In this document: positions 8,593-16,945 of the stretch, one piece after another
Layout of the letters: every line of letters starts with the position of its first letter
How positions within the stretch are numbered: position 1 is the first letter of the stretch
Position numbers and translations under genes: made by a program
The notes under the pieces: generated by a model
The model's database searches: none
What the model saw: only the letters and a program-made list of their open reading frames with translations
What the model was told of the DNA's origin: nothing
Source: Niastella koreensis GR20-10
GTDB taxonomy: Bacteria; Bacteroidota; Bacteroidia; Chitinophagales; Chitinophagaceae
Reading direction: 5' to 3'
Length of the DNA stretch: 64,000 bases
NCBI RefSeq assembly: GCF_000246855.1
Contig: NC_016609.1
Coordinates: forward strand, 3,968,001-4,032,000

Positions 8593-9669
8593 TTATGAAT
8601 ATAGTTCCGATTTACCGCCGCGCACTGCCCAGTGATCCGCCTCATAACTTTCGTTAAAGTATACAGTACCGCCTTTGTTCACCACCCATTGGCCCTCTTC
8701 GGCTTCCTGTACCCAGTCGTATTCAATCGGAATAATAATTTTATTATTGGTATCCACCACCCCCCACTTAACGCCTTCTGCAATTAAATTACCGGTCTCC
8801 TCCTCGAAGTAAAAGTTGAAGACGCCTTTGGCTACCTTGAAAAAACCGGTGCCCTCAAACACATCTACAAACGCATAGTCGCAGGGAATTTTTACGGCCC
8901 CATCGGCATTGATAATGCCCCAGATGCCCGTAAAGGCGCTCATACCGTTATCGTAATAGTCAAATTCCGTTTCCTGGCATTGCCTGATCACTTTGTATAA
9001 TCCAGGCGCTGTTTTTCCTTCAGCACCTGTATTGGGAGATGCCAGAAAGATGCTGTCGTATGGCAATGCGTGCAATTCACGGGTGGGAAAATGAAAAGTA
9101 AAATACCGGCTATTCAGGTCCTGCACTATAACCCTGTCGTTTTTTACCTGGTTGAAAATATACCGGTATTTAAAATCGAGCAGTACGTTTTCACTAACAT
9201 CGATAATGCCATACCCGTCGCCCTGTTGCGCTTTATAAATACCGGTCTGCAGAAAATGCAACGACACATAAGAAAAAGGAATTACGGACCTGCCTTTGTT
9301 ATCGAGCAGCCCCATGGCATCCTCCTTCAGCACCAGCAGGCAGCCCCCCTCGTCTATTTGTACGGTTGAAACGCCCAGCACACTTGCCTGCACCTGGCCA
9401 TTTATATCATAAAAATAAAAGTTCTTTCCATCCACCTGCCAGTGGTCCTCCGGGTAAAACACCGCTTGCAGGTAATTCAATACGTGGTTAAAACTGATTG
9501 AATTATAAACCGGTTCAACCAAAATGGAGAAAACTCCCGGCATGATTTCACTGAGCACACCCCATTTATCGTCACTATTTTTATAAATAGTGATCGCCTC
9601 ATACACCAGTTCGCTGTACTGAATGGCGTATCTGTCCACAATAGGTGATGGTAACAGGTTATTTGTCAT
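8593..9669 (-). CDS. WG-repeat protein
   Basis: The 358-residue protein contains several WG repeats, a beta-rich unit of about 40-60 residues marked by W/Y-G-[VI]-[IL]-[DN]: KWGVLSEIMPG, GYGIIDVSENVLLDFKY, GIWGIINADGAVKIPCDY, VKWGVVDTNNKIIIPIEYDW. There is no signal peptide or membrane helix. WG repeats are poorly understood and thought to act in binding. The stop is 27 bases upstream of the cupin ATG, so the two may be cotranscribed. Confidence 0.85.
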   Translation of the reverse strand: MTNNLLPSPIVDRYAIQYSELVYEAITIYKNSDDKWGVLSEIMPGVFSILVEPVYNSISFNHVLNYLQAVFYPEDHWQVDGKNFYFYDINGQVQASVLGVSTVQIDEGGCLLVLKEDAMGLLDNKGRSVIPFSYVSLHFLQTGIYKAQQGDGYGIIDVSENVLLDFKYRYIFNQVKNDRVIVQDLNSRYFTFHFPTRELHALPYDSIFLASPNTGAEGKTAPGLYKVIRQCQETEFDYYDNGMSAFTGIWGIINADGAVKIPCDYAFVDVFEGTGFFKVAKGVFNFYFEEETGNLIAEGVKWGVVDTNNKIIIPIEYDWVQEAEEGQWVVNKGGTVYFNESYEADHWAVRGGKSELYS

Positions 9670-9854
9670 GGAACAGTTTTTCAGGCCCTTGCCGAAGCCA
9701 AGGTACTTGTTATTTTTTCAAACTGTTTGGGGTGAAGGTATTATTAAACACTACAGTAAGTGTTTTTCATTATATGAACCTGTCAAATTATCCGGTCGGC
9801 CGCTAAGTTAAATAAGGTTCTCCTTATCGTGTACACCTGACCTGTTAATTTTGC

Positions 9855-10609
9855 CCGGAAAAGCTAAATTGAATTTTATTTGACAGCTTTAGCTTTTTGG
9901 ATGACAACAATAGCACATTGGATGACACCAATAGCATATGAAGTCACGTCTTTGCTTCATTGAATGAGACAAATAGCACATGGATAGGTCAAAGTAGATC
10001 ATGCGATAACTTAAATGCTTCATGACTAATCCCAAATAGATCATGCCCTGGCCAAAATAAGTTATTGGCTACCGAAAATTGATTGGGCTACCCTAAAAGT
10101 AAATCATGGAAGCTCTCATGTGATTTATGGAAGCCATCGTTCGATTTTTTATAGCTATCAACTGATTTAAGGAGGCTAATTAGTAACTTTTTGGAGCTGC
10201 TAACTAACTTTTGCCATGAAATAATGAGCATAAGAAGCCGGGAAAATAAAAACATGCACCTTAAAACCAAATGATGCCGGTTGCTACTTAAATTATGACG
10301 GCATAAAATGATTATTGCTACCTGCTATTTGAATTATGGCAGGTGATTTTTGGACGTAGGAAGCTTAAAACTAAAAATTGATCGCTTTCTGCCTGGTGTC
10401 GAAAATATTTGCCTGACGGAAGGACACAGCCAATGAATTGATGGTAACAAAACAATGATTGGTAGTACCCTAAAATTGAAACACGGTCTATCCAAAATTG
10501 CAAATGGACCATGATAAATGCAATGGGAAGGCTGCTAACTGGAATAGCCAGCCTGGAAAATGACAAGTGCCATTATACAAATGGAAACTGAGGAAGCAAT
10601 TCATAATAT
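9855..10609. repeat. Array of about 34 diverged 21-bp units
   Basis: From about 9855 (clear from 9897) to 10609 the DNA falls into consecutive 21-base units with a single one-base slip near 10316. Most units start TG or TT, often TGG with GC a few bases later, carry AAAT or similar around columns 12-15 and end in CA, TTA or TTT. The first two units (9897-9917, 9918-9938) share 19 of 21 bases; 10107-10127 and 10128-10148 share about 15. There are no constant repeats with unique spacers, so it is not CRISPR. Since 21 bases are seven codons, one minus-strand frame (10088-10270) reads as heptads rich in Lys, Ser and Leu, but no frame is open across the array. Confidence 0.75.
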
Positions 10610-11058
10610 CCGGACACATGAACATTAACCGGAACCTGAGTACCCATGGCTTTTACATTCAATCGCTCCCCCGGCATCATTCTGATCTTTGTTGAGAAGT
10701 AAGTGCCATAAATGGATGATTTTTAAATTAAAAGGGTAAAACGAAAAAGCCCCCTCGCTTATTTGAATCTTTCCAGCCTTTATCCTTCGATAATTGCACC
10801 GGCTTGATTATTTTTAGCGCATGAGCATCTTATCCCAACTGAAAGAGCATGCTGCAATGCAGGGAAGCCATCCGGGCTAAGGGGTTCACAGGTTATCACC
10901 TGCAGGATGCATTGGAAGAAGAAGATTTCAGGGAGGGGGGAGCGGTTGCAATAAAATTTCCTCTCATCAATTAATGCGAGCATCCAGCTTAATGAAAAAC
11001 ACGGACGACTGACGCTATCTGTATAAGGGTTTGGTTACAGGCAAAGAAGCTGTAAGAT
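10610..11058. other. Gene-poor DNA after the 21-bp array
   Basis: The 21-base phasing fades after 10609. The only coding-like trace is a short plus-strand frame at 10849-10974 (41 codons from an ATG, with the segment GFTGYHLQDALEEEDFREGG). It is preceded in another frame by MSILSQLKEHAAMQ from 10821, so it could be a decayed small gene. No known family is recognised. Nothing else was seen here. Confidence 0.4.
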
Positions 11059-11090
11059 AAAAAAAGGTCCACTTTTCAGTGAACCTTCGT
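11059..11090 (-). terminator. Terminator of the glutaminase-type gene
   Basis: On the minus strand AAGGTTCACTG pairs with AGTGGACCTT across a short loop and is followed by seven T residues. It lies about 45 bases past the stop at 11132. A nearly identical hairpin follows the tRNA-Val gene at 14949-14974. Confidence 0.85.
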
Positions 11091-11131
11091 GCTAAAACAG
11101 ACTAATTGCTGAACTATAAAAAAGTTTAATA

Positions 11132-13597
11132 TCATTTAACCTTCGTGCTGTCTGCCAGCATTTTCATAAAGAATCCCCCTACCACACTTCTGGCTTTAAA
11201 GTTTTCCCGGATGCCGGTGATGGCATCGTAGAAATCGTTCAGGGGAACGCGGGATCCGGTTTCAAGGGTAAACCGGTAAACAGGTGTTATCAGCTTTTCA
11301 AATTGATCTTGTTGCGGAGCAAAACTGGCAGTCCACAGGATCCAGTCGTTCTTGGTATAGGTTTTCCGGCTGTCCAGTGGCAACCCGAATTTCTGTTGCC
11401 TGCCAAGATAATATTGGGTTTCCGTGTCATATACCTTTTGCGGGAAAAGATGCAGGTTGAGCACTTTATCCCAGATAAGATTGTACTTCTGGCTCCAGGT
11501 TTCTTTATTATCAAAGGTGAGGCTATAGTGATCGCCGGCGTCTGCCATCTGCATCCATTTAGGCACCATGCTTTCGGCAATCGCCCGGTATTTTTTCGCA
11601 GTTTCGGTTTCGCCTAACATTTCAGCAAGCTGCGCATAACACGCGATCCCAACGATTGCTTTTACCGATAGGTTCGCATTCCGCGCCAGGTGACCGGCAA
11701 AATCATCCGTGCACAATTGCGTTTTGGGATCAAGCCCTTCTTTTGTGAGGTAGTCAACCCAGGTAGTCAATGTTTTCCAGTGCAGCTTCGCATAATTGGC
11801 ATTGCCCTGCCTGTTGGCCATTGCCGCTGTGAGGATGATCATATTACCTGATTCTTCCACTGGCATTGGCTCCCCATAGGTTTGCCCGTTAGCAGCCGGA
11901 TAAGTGCCCAGATCATGGGCTGCCCAGGGATGGGCATACTTACCGGTTTCACTGAAATGAAAAATTCCATTCAGCATCCCCTGTACCAATTCCGGGTTAT
12001 AAAGCAGGTATAACGGGGCCGATGGATAGGTGACGTCTACCGTGTTGATAAACCCGCCGCTGTTGTTTTCCTTGGAAAGCCACAGGATTTCCCCTTCAGG
12101 ACTTTTTACCAGCGTGTGCGCAGCAATGCTTTGACGATAAGCCAGGGCACACAAGTGCGCATACATATTACCACCTGCTTTGACAGCCTCGTTATTCAAT
12201 TCGTTATTAAAGGCTGCACACTTTTCCATAACCGTCTTATATTCTTTAGCAGCTTCCGCCAGCTGGCCTTCTATTGTGTGCTTACCATCATTATTCCACC
12301 AGGGACGCAGATTGGTATTAAAATACTGAATGGAAAACAGCTCGTCGTAACCAAGCAGCATCTCCCGTTCAACAGGTTCTTTTCCTACAGCACCGATGGG
12401 AATCACGGTATTCAGCGCCAGCGATTTTCCGGTAGCCGCGGTTGAGGTTACAGATCCATTACCAAATACGCTTGCAGCGTCAGGACTTCTGGTGATAAAT
12501 TGCTGCGCGCCGGACGACTGGGGTACTGCTACATAAAAATATCCCCAGTCAATTCGCATATCATCTGCACCCTTTTGAAGCACCGGTTGCGCTACAGTGC
12601 CAGTTTTTAAAATTGACAACCCGCCCGCATTATACCTGCGGGTAGAAACTTCCTGCGCAGGCTGGTACACGGCAATATTGGAGGAAGCACTCAGGAATAC
12701 TTTGACGTTGTGCTTTTTTTCATCATTGGCTTTTACGCCATAGGTAATATACGAAACAGGCCGCGACAACAACTTTAGATCATTCAGCAACAGCGGCGAG
12801 GTAAATGTCAGTTTCAGATCAATATTGCCACAGGTAAAATCATAAATGGTTTGGGTAGCGGTAACGGCCACATGCTTTTGTTCAGCCAGGGCCATGTTAT
12901 CCGTATTGTCTTTGACTTTATCTACCAGTCCAAAGTCAAGGAACCTGCCGCCCGCGGTATTTTCCAAATGGATAGCAATAATATTCTGGCCGGTTGTAAG
13001 GTCAGTTTTATTTATGGGTTGATATTGAAAGGAATTCGTCCATCCCACTTTGTCATATATCTTTTTCCCATTCAAAAAAACTTCCACATTGTCGTCGTGG
13101 TTCAACTTCAGAAAAAGCTCATTGATGTTGGCAAGATCTGTTATCGTAAAAGATCTTCTCACCCAAATGTGGTTTGACGTCCAACTGGTCTTTGCGATCT
13201 TTTCGTTATCGCCAATGGGGGCCTGACCGGATTTCCAGGCGGCATCGTTGAAATTGGCCGACATCCAGTCGCCCTGGGGCTGCGTTTCGGTATAGCGGAC
13301 TGGATAGGCTGTTTCGTCAGAAGCTTTAAGAATAGTCTTATAGTTGGTTTCGGCCTTACCCATGAACCGGTAAATGCGGCCATCTACATTGATCAATCCT
13401 AATAAAGAATGGTCTGCTCCGGTCCAGTGTTGGGTGGTTGAGGCATTCAACTGATCGGTAGTTGACCAGATACTAAAATAGGTATTGTGCGTAATGAGCG
13501 GGTAAGCGGGCGCCTGTCTGTCCTGCGCGAAGATCCAGGTTGATACAAATATTGCTGTAGTTACGGCAAGTACTTTAATGCTGTTCAATCGTGTCAT
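11132..13597 (-). CDS. Secreted glutaminase-family (DUF4964/DUF5127/DUF4965) protein
   Basis: The 821-residue protein has a signal peptide (about 1-25, ending WIFAQ) and the order typical of GtaA-like glutaminases: DUF4964 at the start (TYFSIWSTTDQLN, TQHWTGADHSLLGLINVDG), DUF5127 in the middle, and DUF4965/DUF1793 at the end with EEILWLSKEN-like and AAHDLGTYPAANGQTYGEPM, MPVEESGNMIILTAAMA segments. Family members hydrolyse glutamine to glutamate or act on glycans, as the fold is an alpha/alpha toroid like glycosidases. It is likely periplasmic or extracellular. It stands alone with its own terminator. Confidence 0.88.
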   Translation of the reverse strand: MTRLNSIKVLAVTTAIFVSTWIFAQDRQAPAYPLITHNTYFSIWSTTDQLNASTTQHWTGADHSLLGLINVDGRIYRFMGKAETNYKTILKASDETAYPVRYTETQPQGDWMSANFNDAAWKSGQAPIGDNEKIAKTSWTSNHIWVRRSFTITDLANINELFLKLNHDDNVEVFLNGKKIYDKVGWTNSFQYQPINKTDLTTGQNIIAIHLENTAGGRFLDFGLVDKVKDNTDNMALAEQKHVAVTATQTIYDFTCGNIDLKLTFTSPLLLNDLKLLSRPVSYITYGVKANDEKKHNVKVFLSASSNIAVYQPAQEVSTRRYNAGGLSILKTGTVAQPVLQKGADDMRIDWGYFYVAVPQSSGAQQFITRSPDAASVFGNGSVTSTAATGKSLALNTVIPIGAVGKEPVEREMLLGYDELFSIQYFNTNLRPWWNNDGKHTIEGQLAEAAKEYKTVMEKCAAFNNELNNEAVKAGGNMYAHLCALAYRQSIAAHTLVKSPEGEILWLSKENNSGGFINTVDVTYPSAPLYLLYNPELVQGMLNGIFHFSETGKYAHPWAAHDLGTYPAANGQTYGEPMPVEESGNMIILTAAMANRQGNANYAKLHWKTLTTWVDYLTKEGLDPKTQLCTDDFAGHLARNANLSVKAIVGIACYAQLAEMLGETETAKKYRAIAESMVPKWMQMADAGDHYSLTFDNKETWSQKYNLIWDKVLNLHLFPQKVYDTETQYYLGRQQKFGLPLDSRKTYTKNDWILWTASFAPQQDQFEKLITPVYRFTLETGSRVPLNDFYDAITGIRENFKARSVVGGFFMKMLADSTKVK

Positions 13598-13719
13598 GAA
13601 AAATCATTGTTCAATTAAAAGAGAAAAGTAAAGAAATAGCAAATTGCTGATAGCACAATTCGTATCAAACTTTGTACGATTTGTTTCAAAATGATTTAAC
13701 ATGCCGGTAACAATGCTTA

Positions 13720-14646
13720 TCAACAGATCAGCAACAACCTAGGTCCCGATTTTTCGGCAGGTGCACGGTGAAGACAGGGAGGAACCTGGCTTTCAGGATG
13801 ATCAACCGCCAACCTCCACAGGTTACCAATGCCTAAGCTAATTGGGCGGGCATCCGTTTCAGCCTGATAGTGCAGATCAAAGAAATGTTCACTTAGGAAT
13901 AATTCAAAACCATCTTCTGCTCCCTGATATAGTTTTCTGAGCTCCGCACGTATTTCCGGAATAAGTATTTTCTGTTTACCCTGCCCATTGGGCAATATTT
14001 CACTCGGGTCGCCATAGTAAGTGCACAAGAAGGTATCGGTTGGCACAGGCGAGCGATCTACATGATAGGAATAAACGTCGGTTGGGAAAAACGGGTAGGC
14101 ATCATCCCGGTCATAATGGTTGATCACATTCAAGACCGGCGATGCACCATGAGCCTTTAATAACTCCAGGTCATTTAAAAGAATTTCCCGGGCCAATTGC
14201 CCTTGTTCACTCAGGGAAAGTTCATTAAGTTCTTCCGGGTCAATGGTGGTTATATTTCCGGTTAGCGTTACCTTTTTAACAATCTCAGCAAAATCTCCTG
14301 TTAGTTTACGGGACCAGCAAATCGCATTAATTATTCCGGTATATGGCATAGATACCAGGTCCTCAAAATTCGGGACATAGAGAATTTGATTCTCAGCCAG
14401 AAATAAGTCGTCCCAAACCTTATTATCCGGAAGGCAATAGCCAACGATAATATCCATCGTGTCAAGTATTCTATCTTCATCTTTTTCATTTCCTTCTCTT
14501 TGCAATTCATACCTGATCTCTGTAAAGATCCGGTAAGCATCCTGAGCCGACATTCCTTCTTCTTTCATTTTTACCAGCACATCCCGAAAACTGTATATTT
14601 CGTTTTTAAAATATGAAAAAATTAATTCATGCCATTTACCTGCCAT
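13720..14646 (-). CDS. DUF1826-like protein (tentative)
   Basis: The 308-residue protein has no signal peptide or membrane segment. The N-terminal ~90 residues are acidic and helical (QDAYRIFTEIRYELQREG). The rest resembles the DUF1826 pattern: INAICWSRKL, then a long helical region, then SYHVDRSPVPTDTFLCTYYG and PISLGIGNLWRLAVDHPES. The C-terminus (HRAPAEKSGPRLLLIC) fits the HRSP-type ending of that family. The assignment is from memory of the motif, not a search. DUF1826 proteins have a cupin-like appearance and no proven activity. It is a single gene. Confidence 0.6.
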   Translation of the reverse strand: MAGKWHELIFSYFKNEIYSFRDVLVKMKEEGMSAQDAYRIFTEIRYELQREGNEKDEDRILDTMDIIVGYCLPDNKVWDDLFLAENQILYVPNFEDLVSMPYTGIINAICWSRKLTGDFAEIVKKVTLTGNITTIDPEELNELSLSEQGQLAREILLNDLELLKAHGASPVLNVINHYDRDDAYPFFPTDVYSYHVDRSPVPTDTFLCTYYGDPSEILPNGQGKQKILIPEIRAELRKLYQGAEDGFELFLSEHFFDLHYQAETDARPISLGIGNLWRLAVDHPESQVPPCLHRAPAEKSGPRLLLIC

Positions 14647-14948
14647 GGGTTTGATTTTTTATACATTAGCGGCCTTATGTCTTAGCTATGCAATCGGAAC
14701 CGCTCAATTTTTAAAGGCCAAAGTTACCGGAATTGATAACCCTGAAATCTGATGCAATTAAAAAGACTGTTTATTGGAACGAAGAGAGAAGCATCCCATC
14801 CGAACCAATCAAAAGATGGGGGCTCAAAAGAATTAAACGGCCAGGTGAAGAGGAATAATCATGAATATCCTGAACCTGTTTTTAATATTAAACAGCAGTT
14901 GCGTGGGAGAGAGATGAGTTAAATGCTCTGAGTCGTTCACCAATAAAA
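14647..14948. other. Intergenic region without recognised features
   Basis: About 300 bases upstream of the DUF1826-like gene. I see no frame, repeat or hairpin that I can support. Confidence 0.5.
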
Positions 14949-14974
14949 AAAGGTCCACATTACTGTGAACCTTT
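14949..14974 (-). terminator. Terminator of tRNA-Val
   Basis: On the minus strand AAAGGTTCACAG pairs with the complementary arm GTGGACCTTT across a short loop and is followed by a T run. It begins about 10 bases past the tRNA 3' end and is nearly the same hairpin as at 11059-11090. Confidence 0.85.
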
Positions 14975-14983
14975 CTTGTTTTG

Positions 14984-15058
14984 TGGGAGTTGACGGGCTC
15001 GAACCGCCGACCCTCTGCTTGTAAGGCAGATGCTCTGAACCAACTGAGCTAAACTCCC
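14984..15058 (-). tRNA. tRNA-Val (anticodon UAC)
   Basis: Read on the minus strand, the 75 bases give a complete cloverleaf: acceptor GGGAGTT/AACTCCC, D-arm with AGCTCAGTTGGTTCAGAGC, anticodon arm CTGCC-TTACAA-GCAG with anticodon TAC, and T-arm with GGTTCGAGCC. The discriminator is A and CCA is not encoded. A terminator hairpin follows. It decodes GUA and other GUN valine codons. Confidence 0.95.
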
Positions 15059-15090
15059 TTTTTGATTTCTTTAGATTTTAACTTGTTTGC

Positions 15091-15146
15091 CCGCCGATTC
15101 TCCCGATTGTAAATCGGGATGCTCTGAACCAACTGAGCTAAACTCC
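15091..15146 (-). pseudogene. Decayed second copy of tRNA-Val
   Basis: Read on the minus strand from 15146, the first 29 bases (acceptor 5' strand, D-arm, junction) are identical to the intact tRNA-Val just downstream. The anticodon arm is changed to CCCGA-TTTACAA-TCGGG, keeping a 5-bp stem and the TAC anticodon, followed by the shared TCGGCGG. The T-loop and 3' acceptor strand are then lost. It cannot make a normal cloverleaf. A tandem duplication with later decay is the simplest explanation. Confidence 0.75.
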
Positions 15147-15325
15147 TTCTGATCAAACTGGTTTAATCCCCTTGATTATCACTGGGGTTGCAAATGTAAG
15201 GTTCCTTTTTAAATTACAAAATTTTGAGGCCCTGTTTTTTTTATCTTTCTTCCATACCCGTTTGCCGATTCCATTTTTTTATTCAAAAAAAGCTCCATTT
15301 CTTTGATAAACATCATCCTGTTATA

Positions 15326-16375
15326 ATGGCCGAAAACCGGGAAGTAACGATATACGATATTGCCAGGCACCTCAATATTTCTGCCGCCACGGTCAGCCGG
15401 GGCCTGAACAACAATCCTGCTGTAAGCAAGAATACCAGAAAGAAAATTACGGAGGCGGCGCAGAAACTGGGTTACCAGAGCAACACCTTTGCCAGCAGCC
15501 TGCGCAGCAAAAGCACGCATACGCTGGGCGTTCTGGTGCCCCGGCTCAACAGCCATTTCATGTCATCCGTACTGGCGGGCATGGAAAAAGCAGCCAATAA
15601 ACACGGGTATAACCTCATCATTGCCCAATCGCTGGAAGAAGCGGAGAACGAAAAGCAGAATGCCGACACGATGTTCAACAAACGGGTAGATGGCCTGCTG
15701 ATCTCCCTGGCTTACGATACCAGCAACCTGAATCACCTGGAGCCTTTTTTCAAGCGCAATATCCCGGTGGTGTTCTTCGACCGTGTTCAATCCCATACCA
15801 GCAGCATATCGGTTGTCATCAACAATTATGAGGCCGCCTACAAGATAACCAGCCACCTGATAGACCAGGGCTGCCGCCGGATCATGCACATCGGCGGAAA
15901 TGTACTCAGGAACGTGTATAAAGACCGCTTCGAGGGTTACCGGCAGGCGCTGAAAGACCATGACCTCCCCTTCCAGGAGAAATGGCATTTAGTGACTGCC
16001 TTGTCTGAGGAAGATGGCACCGCAGCAGCCAATCACATCCTCGGTTTCCCGGCGTCAAAACGGCCGGATGCCGTCTTTTGCGCCAACGATACATCAGCCG
16101 TATACTGTATGATGGCATTGAAAGCAGCCGGGTTCCGCATACCTGAGGACATAGCATTTGCCGGCTTCAACAACGACCCCATCAGCAAGGTCATTGAACC
16201 CAACCTCACTACGGTTGACTATTCTGGCGAAACTATGGGCAATACCGCTGTCACCAATCTCATTAACCACCTCAAAGGCATTAGCAATCTTTACAGTACC
16301 AACTCTATTACATTACGGGCTAATTTGATCATCAGGGCTTCTTCGTTGAAGAAAGTGGCAGGAAGTAAGAAGTAG
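15326..16375 (+). CDS. LacI/GalR-family transcriptional regulator
   Basis: The 349-residue regulator starts at the ATG at 15326 (MAENREVTIYDIARHL); the longer frame adds an unlikely leader. The LacI helix-turn-helix and hinge helix occupy residues 1-60 (TIYDIARHLNISAATVSRGL, then the Ser-Leu-Arg hinge). The periplasmic-binding-protein-like effector domain follows (LGVLVPRLNSHFMSSVLAGM, RVDGLLISLAYD, PDAVFCANDTSAVYCM). It would bind a sugar-type effector and a roughly 14-bp palindrome with a central CG. The SusC/SusD pair about 6 kb downstream has a candidate site (25441-25454), so it may be the target; that link is inference. Confidence 0.92.
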   Translation: MAENREVTIYDIARHLNISAATVSRGLNNNPAVSKNTRKKITEAAQKLGYQSNTFASSLRSKSTHTLGVLVPRLNSHFMSSVLAGMEKAANKHGYNLIIAQSLEEAENEKQNADTMFNKRVDGLLISLAYDTSNLNHLEPFFKRNIPVVFFDRVQSHTSSISVVINNYEAAYKITSHLIDQGCRRIMHIGGNVLRNVYKDRFEGYRQALKDHDLPFQEKWHLVTALSEEDGTAAANHILGFPASKRPDAVFCANDTSAVYCMMALKAAGFRIPEDIAFAGFNNDPISKVIEPNLTTVDYSGETMGNTAVTNLINHLKGISNLYSTNSITLRANLIIRASSLKKVAGSKK

Positions 16376-16389
16376 GAAGAAATTACCGG

Positions 16390-16932
16390 TTAACGTTTAT
16401 ATGCTATATTATTTTCATTTTTAAATACCAATTGCTTCAACCACACCAGGATCCAGATCAAAGCCATAAAAATGTTCGCAATTAATAAAATGGTTTTTAT
16501 GGTGGTGAAATAAGAAACTACAGTAGCAATTCCGTCCCCTGCGCCCAAAAGATAAGTCGCAAAACTTAGGTCTTCCAGATAATCAAAAATAGCGCCCATC
16601 ACTATAACAACAGCAAGTATCCTATACAATTTGAGATGAGTACATACCTGCAGGCAACTCATGAACAACAAGGTATACACAACCGGAAACACCAGGTCTA
16701 ACGGAAAAAACGATGTAAAATAACGCTGATGATCGTAGCCAAAGTGTTTGGCATCCATCACATATTGTTTATCAATTTTGAACTTTGCCTCCCAGGAATG
16801 TACATCTATCGGGTGAGGGCTCACCACCGCATTTTTAATATAATAACTTTCTATTTCACCAAAGATGAACCTGAACAGCAGAAACAAGGCTATATAAGGT
16901 ATAATATATTTTTTAGCAATCAGTTTATTCAT
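16390..16932 (-). CDS. Four-helix membrane protein related to the N-terminus of the neighbouring patatin protein
   Basis: The 180-residue protein has four hydrophobic segments (about 10-26, 75-95, 103-120, 145-168). The stretch from LDLVFPVVYTLLF through RILAVVIVMGAIFDYLEDLS to a last hydrophobic helix matches in order and spacing the start of the adjacent 970-residue patatin protein (LDYIFMLVYLSFF, RAILKVGGVALL, AIDAVQDNKIS). The acidic D-x-x-[EQ]-D motif after the third helix is shared. I recognise no named family. It lies 13 bases downstream of the patatin stop on the same strand, so the two are probably cotranscribed. Confidence 0.75.
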   Translation of the reverse strand: MNKLIAKKYIIPYIALFLLFRFIFGEIESYYIKNAVVSPHPIDVHSWEAKFKIDKQYVMDAKHFGYDHQRYFTSFFPLDLVFPVVYTLLFMSCLQVCTHLKLYRILAVVIVMGAIFDYLEDLSFATYLLGAGDGIATVVSYFTTIKTILLIANIFMALIWILVWLKQLVFKNENNIAYKR

Positions 16933-16945
16933 ATTAATAGATTAA

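Noticed and set aside
10088-10270. A 60-codon minus-strand frame with heptads inside the 21-bp array
   Set aside because: The heptads follow from the 21-bp period; the frame is only a fraction of the array and has no start context, so I list the repeat and not a gene.
9855-10609. CRISPR array
   Set aside because: The units are contiguous and all diverged; there are no constant repeats separated by unique spacers and no cas genes nearby.
10780-10983. A 67-codon minus-strand frame
   Set aside because: No domain or upstream signals; it overlaps a more coding-like plus-strand trace.
15059-15150. A second functional tRNA gene
   Set aside because: The T-arm and 3' acceptor strand are missing, so only a pseudogene is supported.
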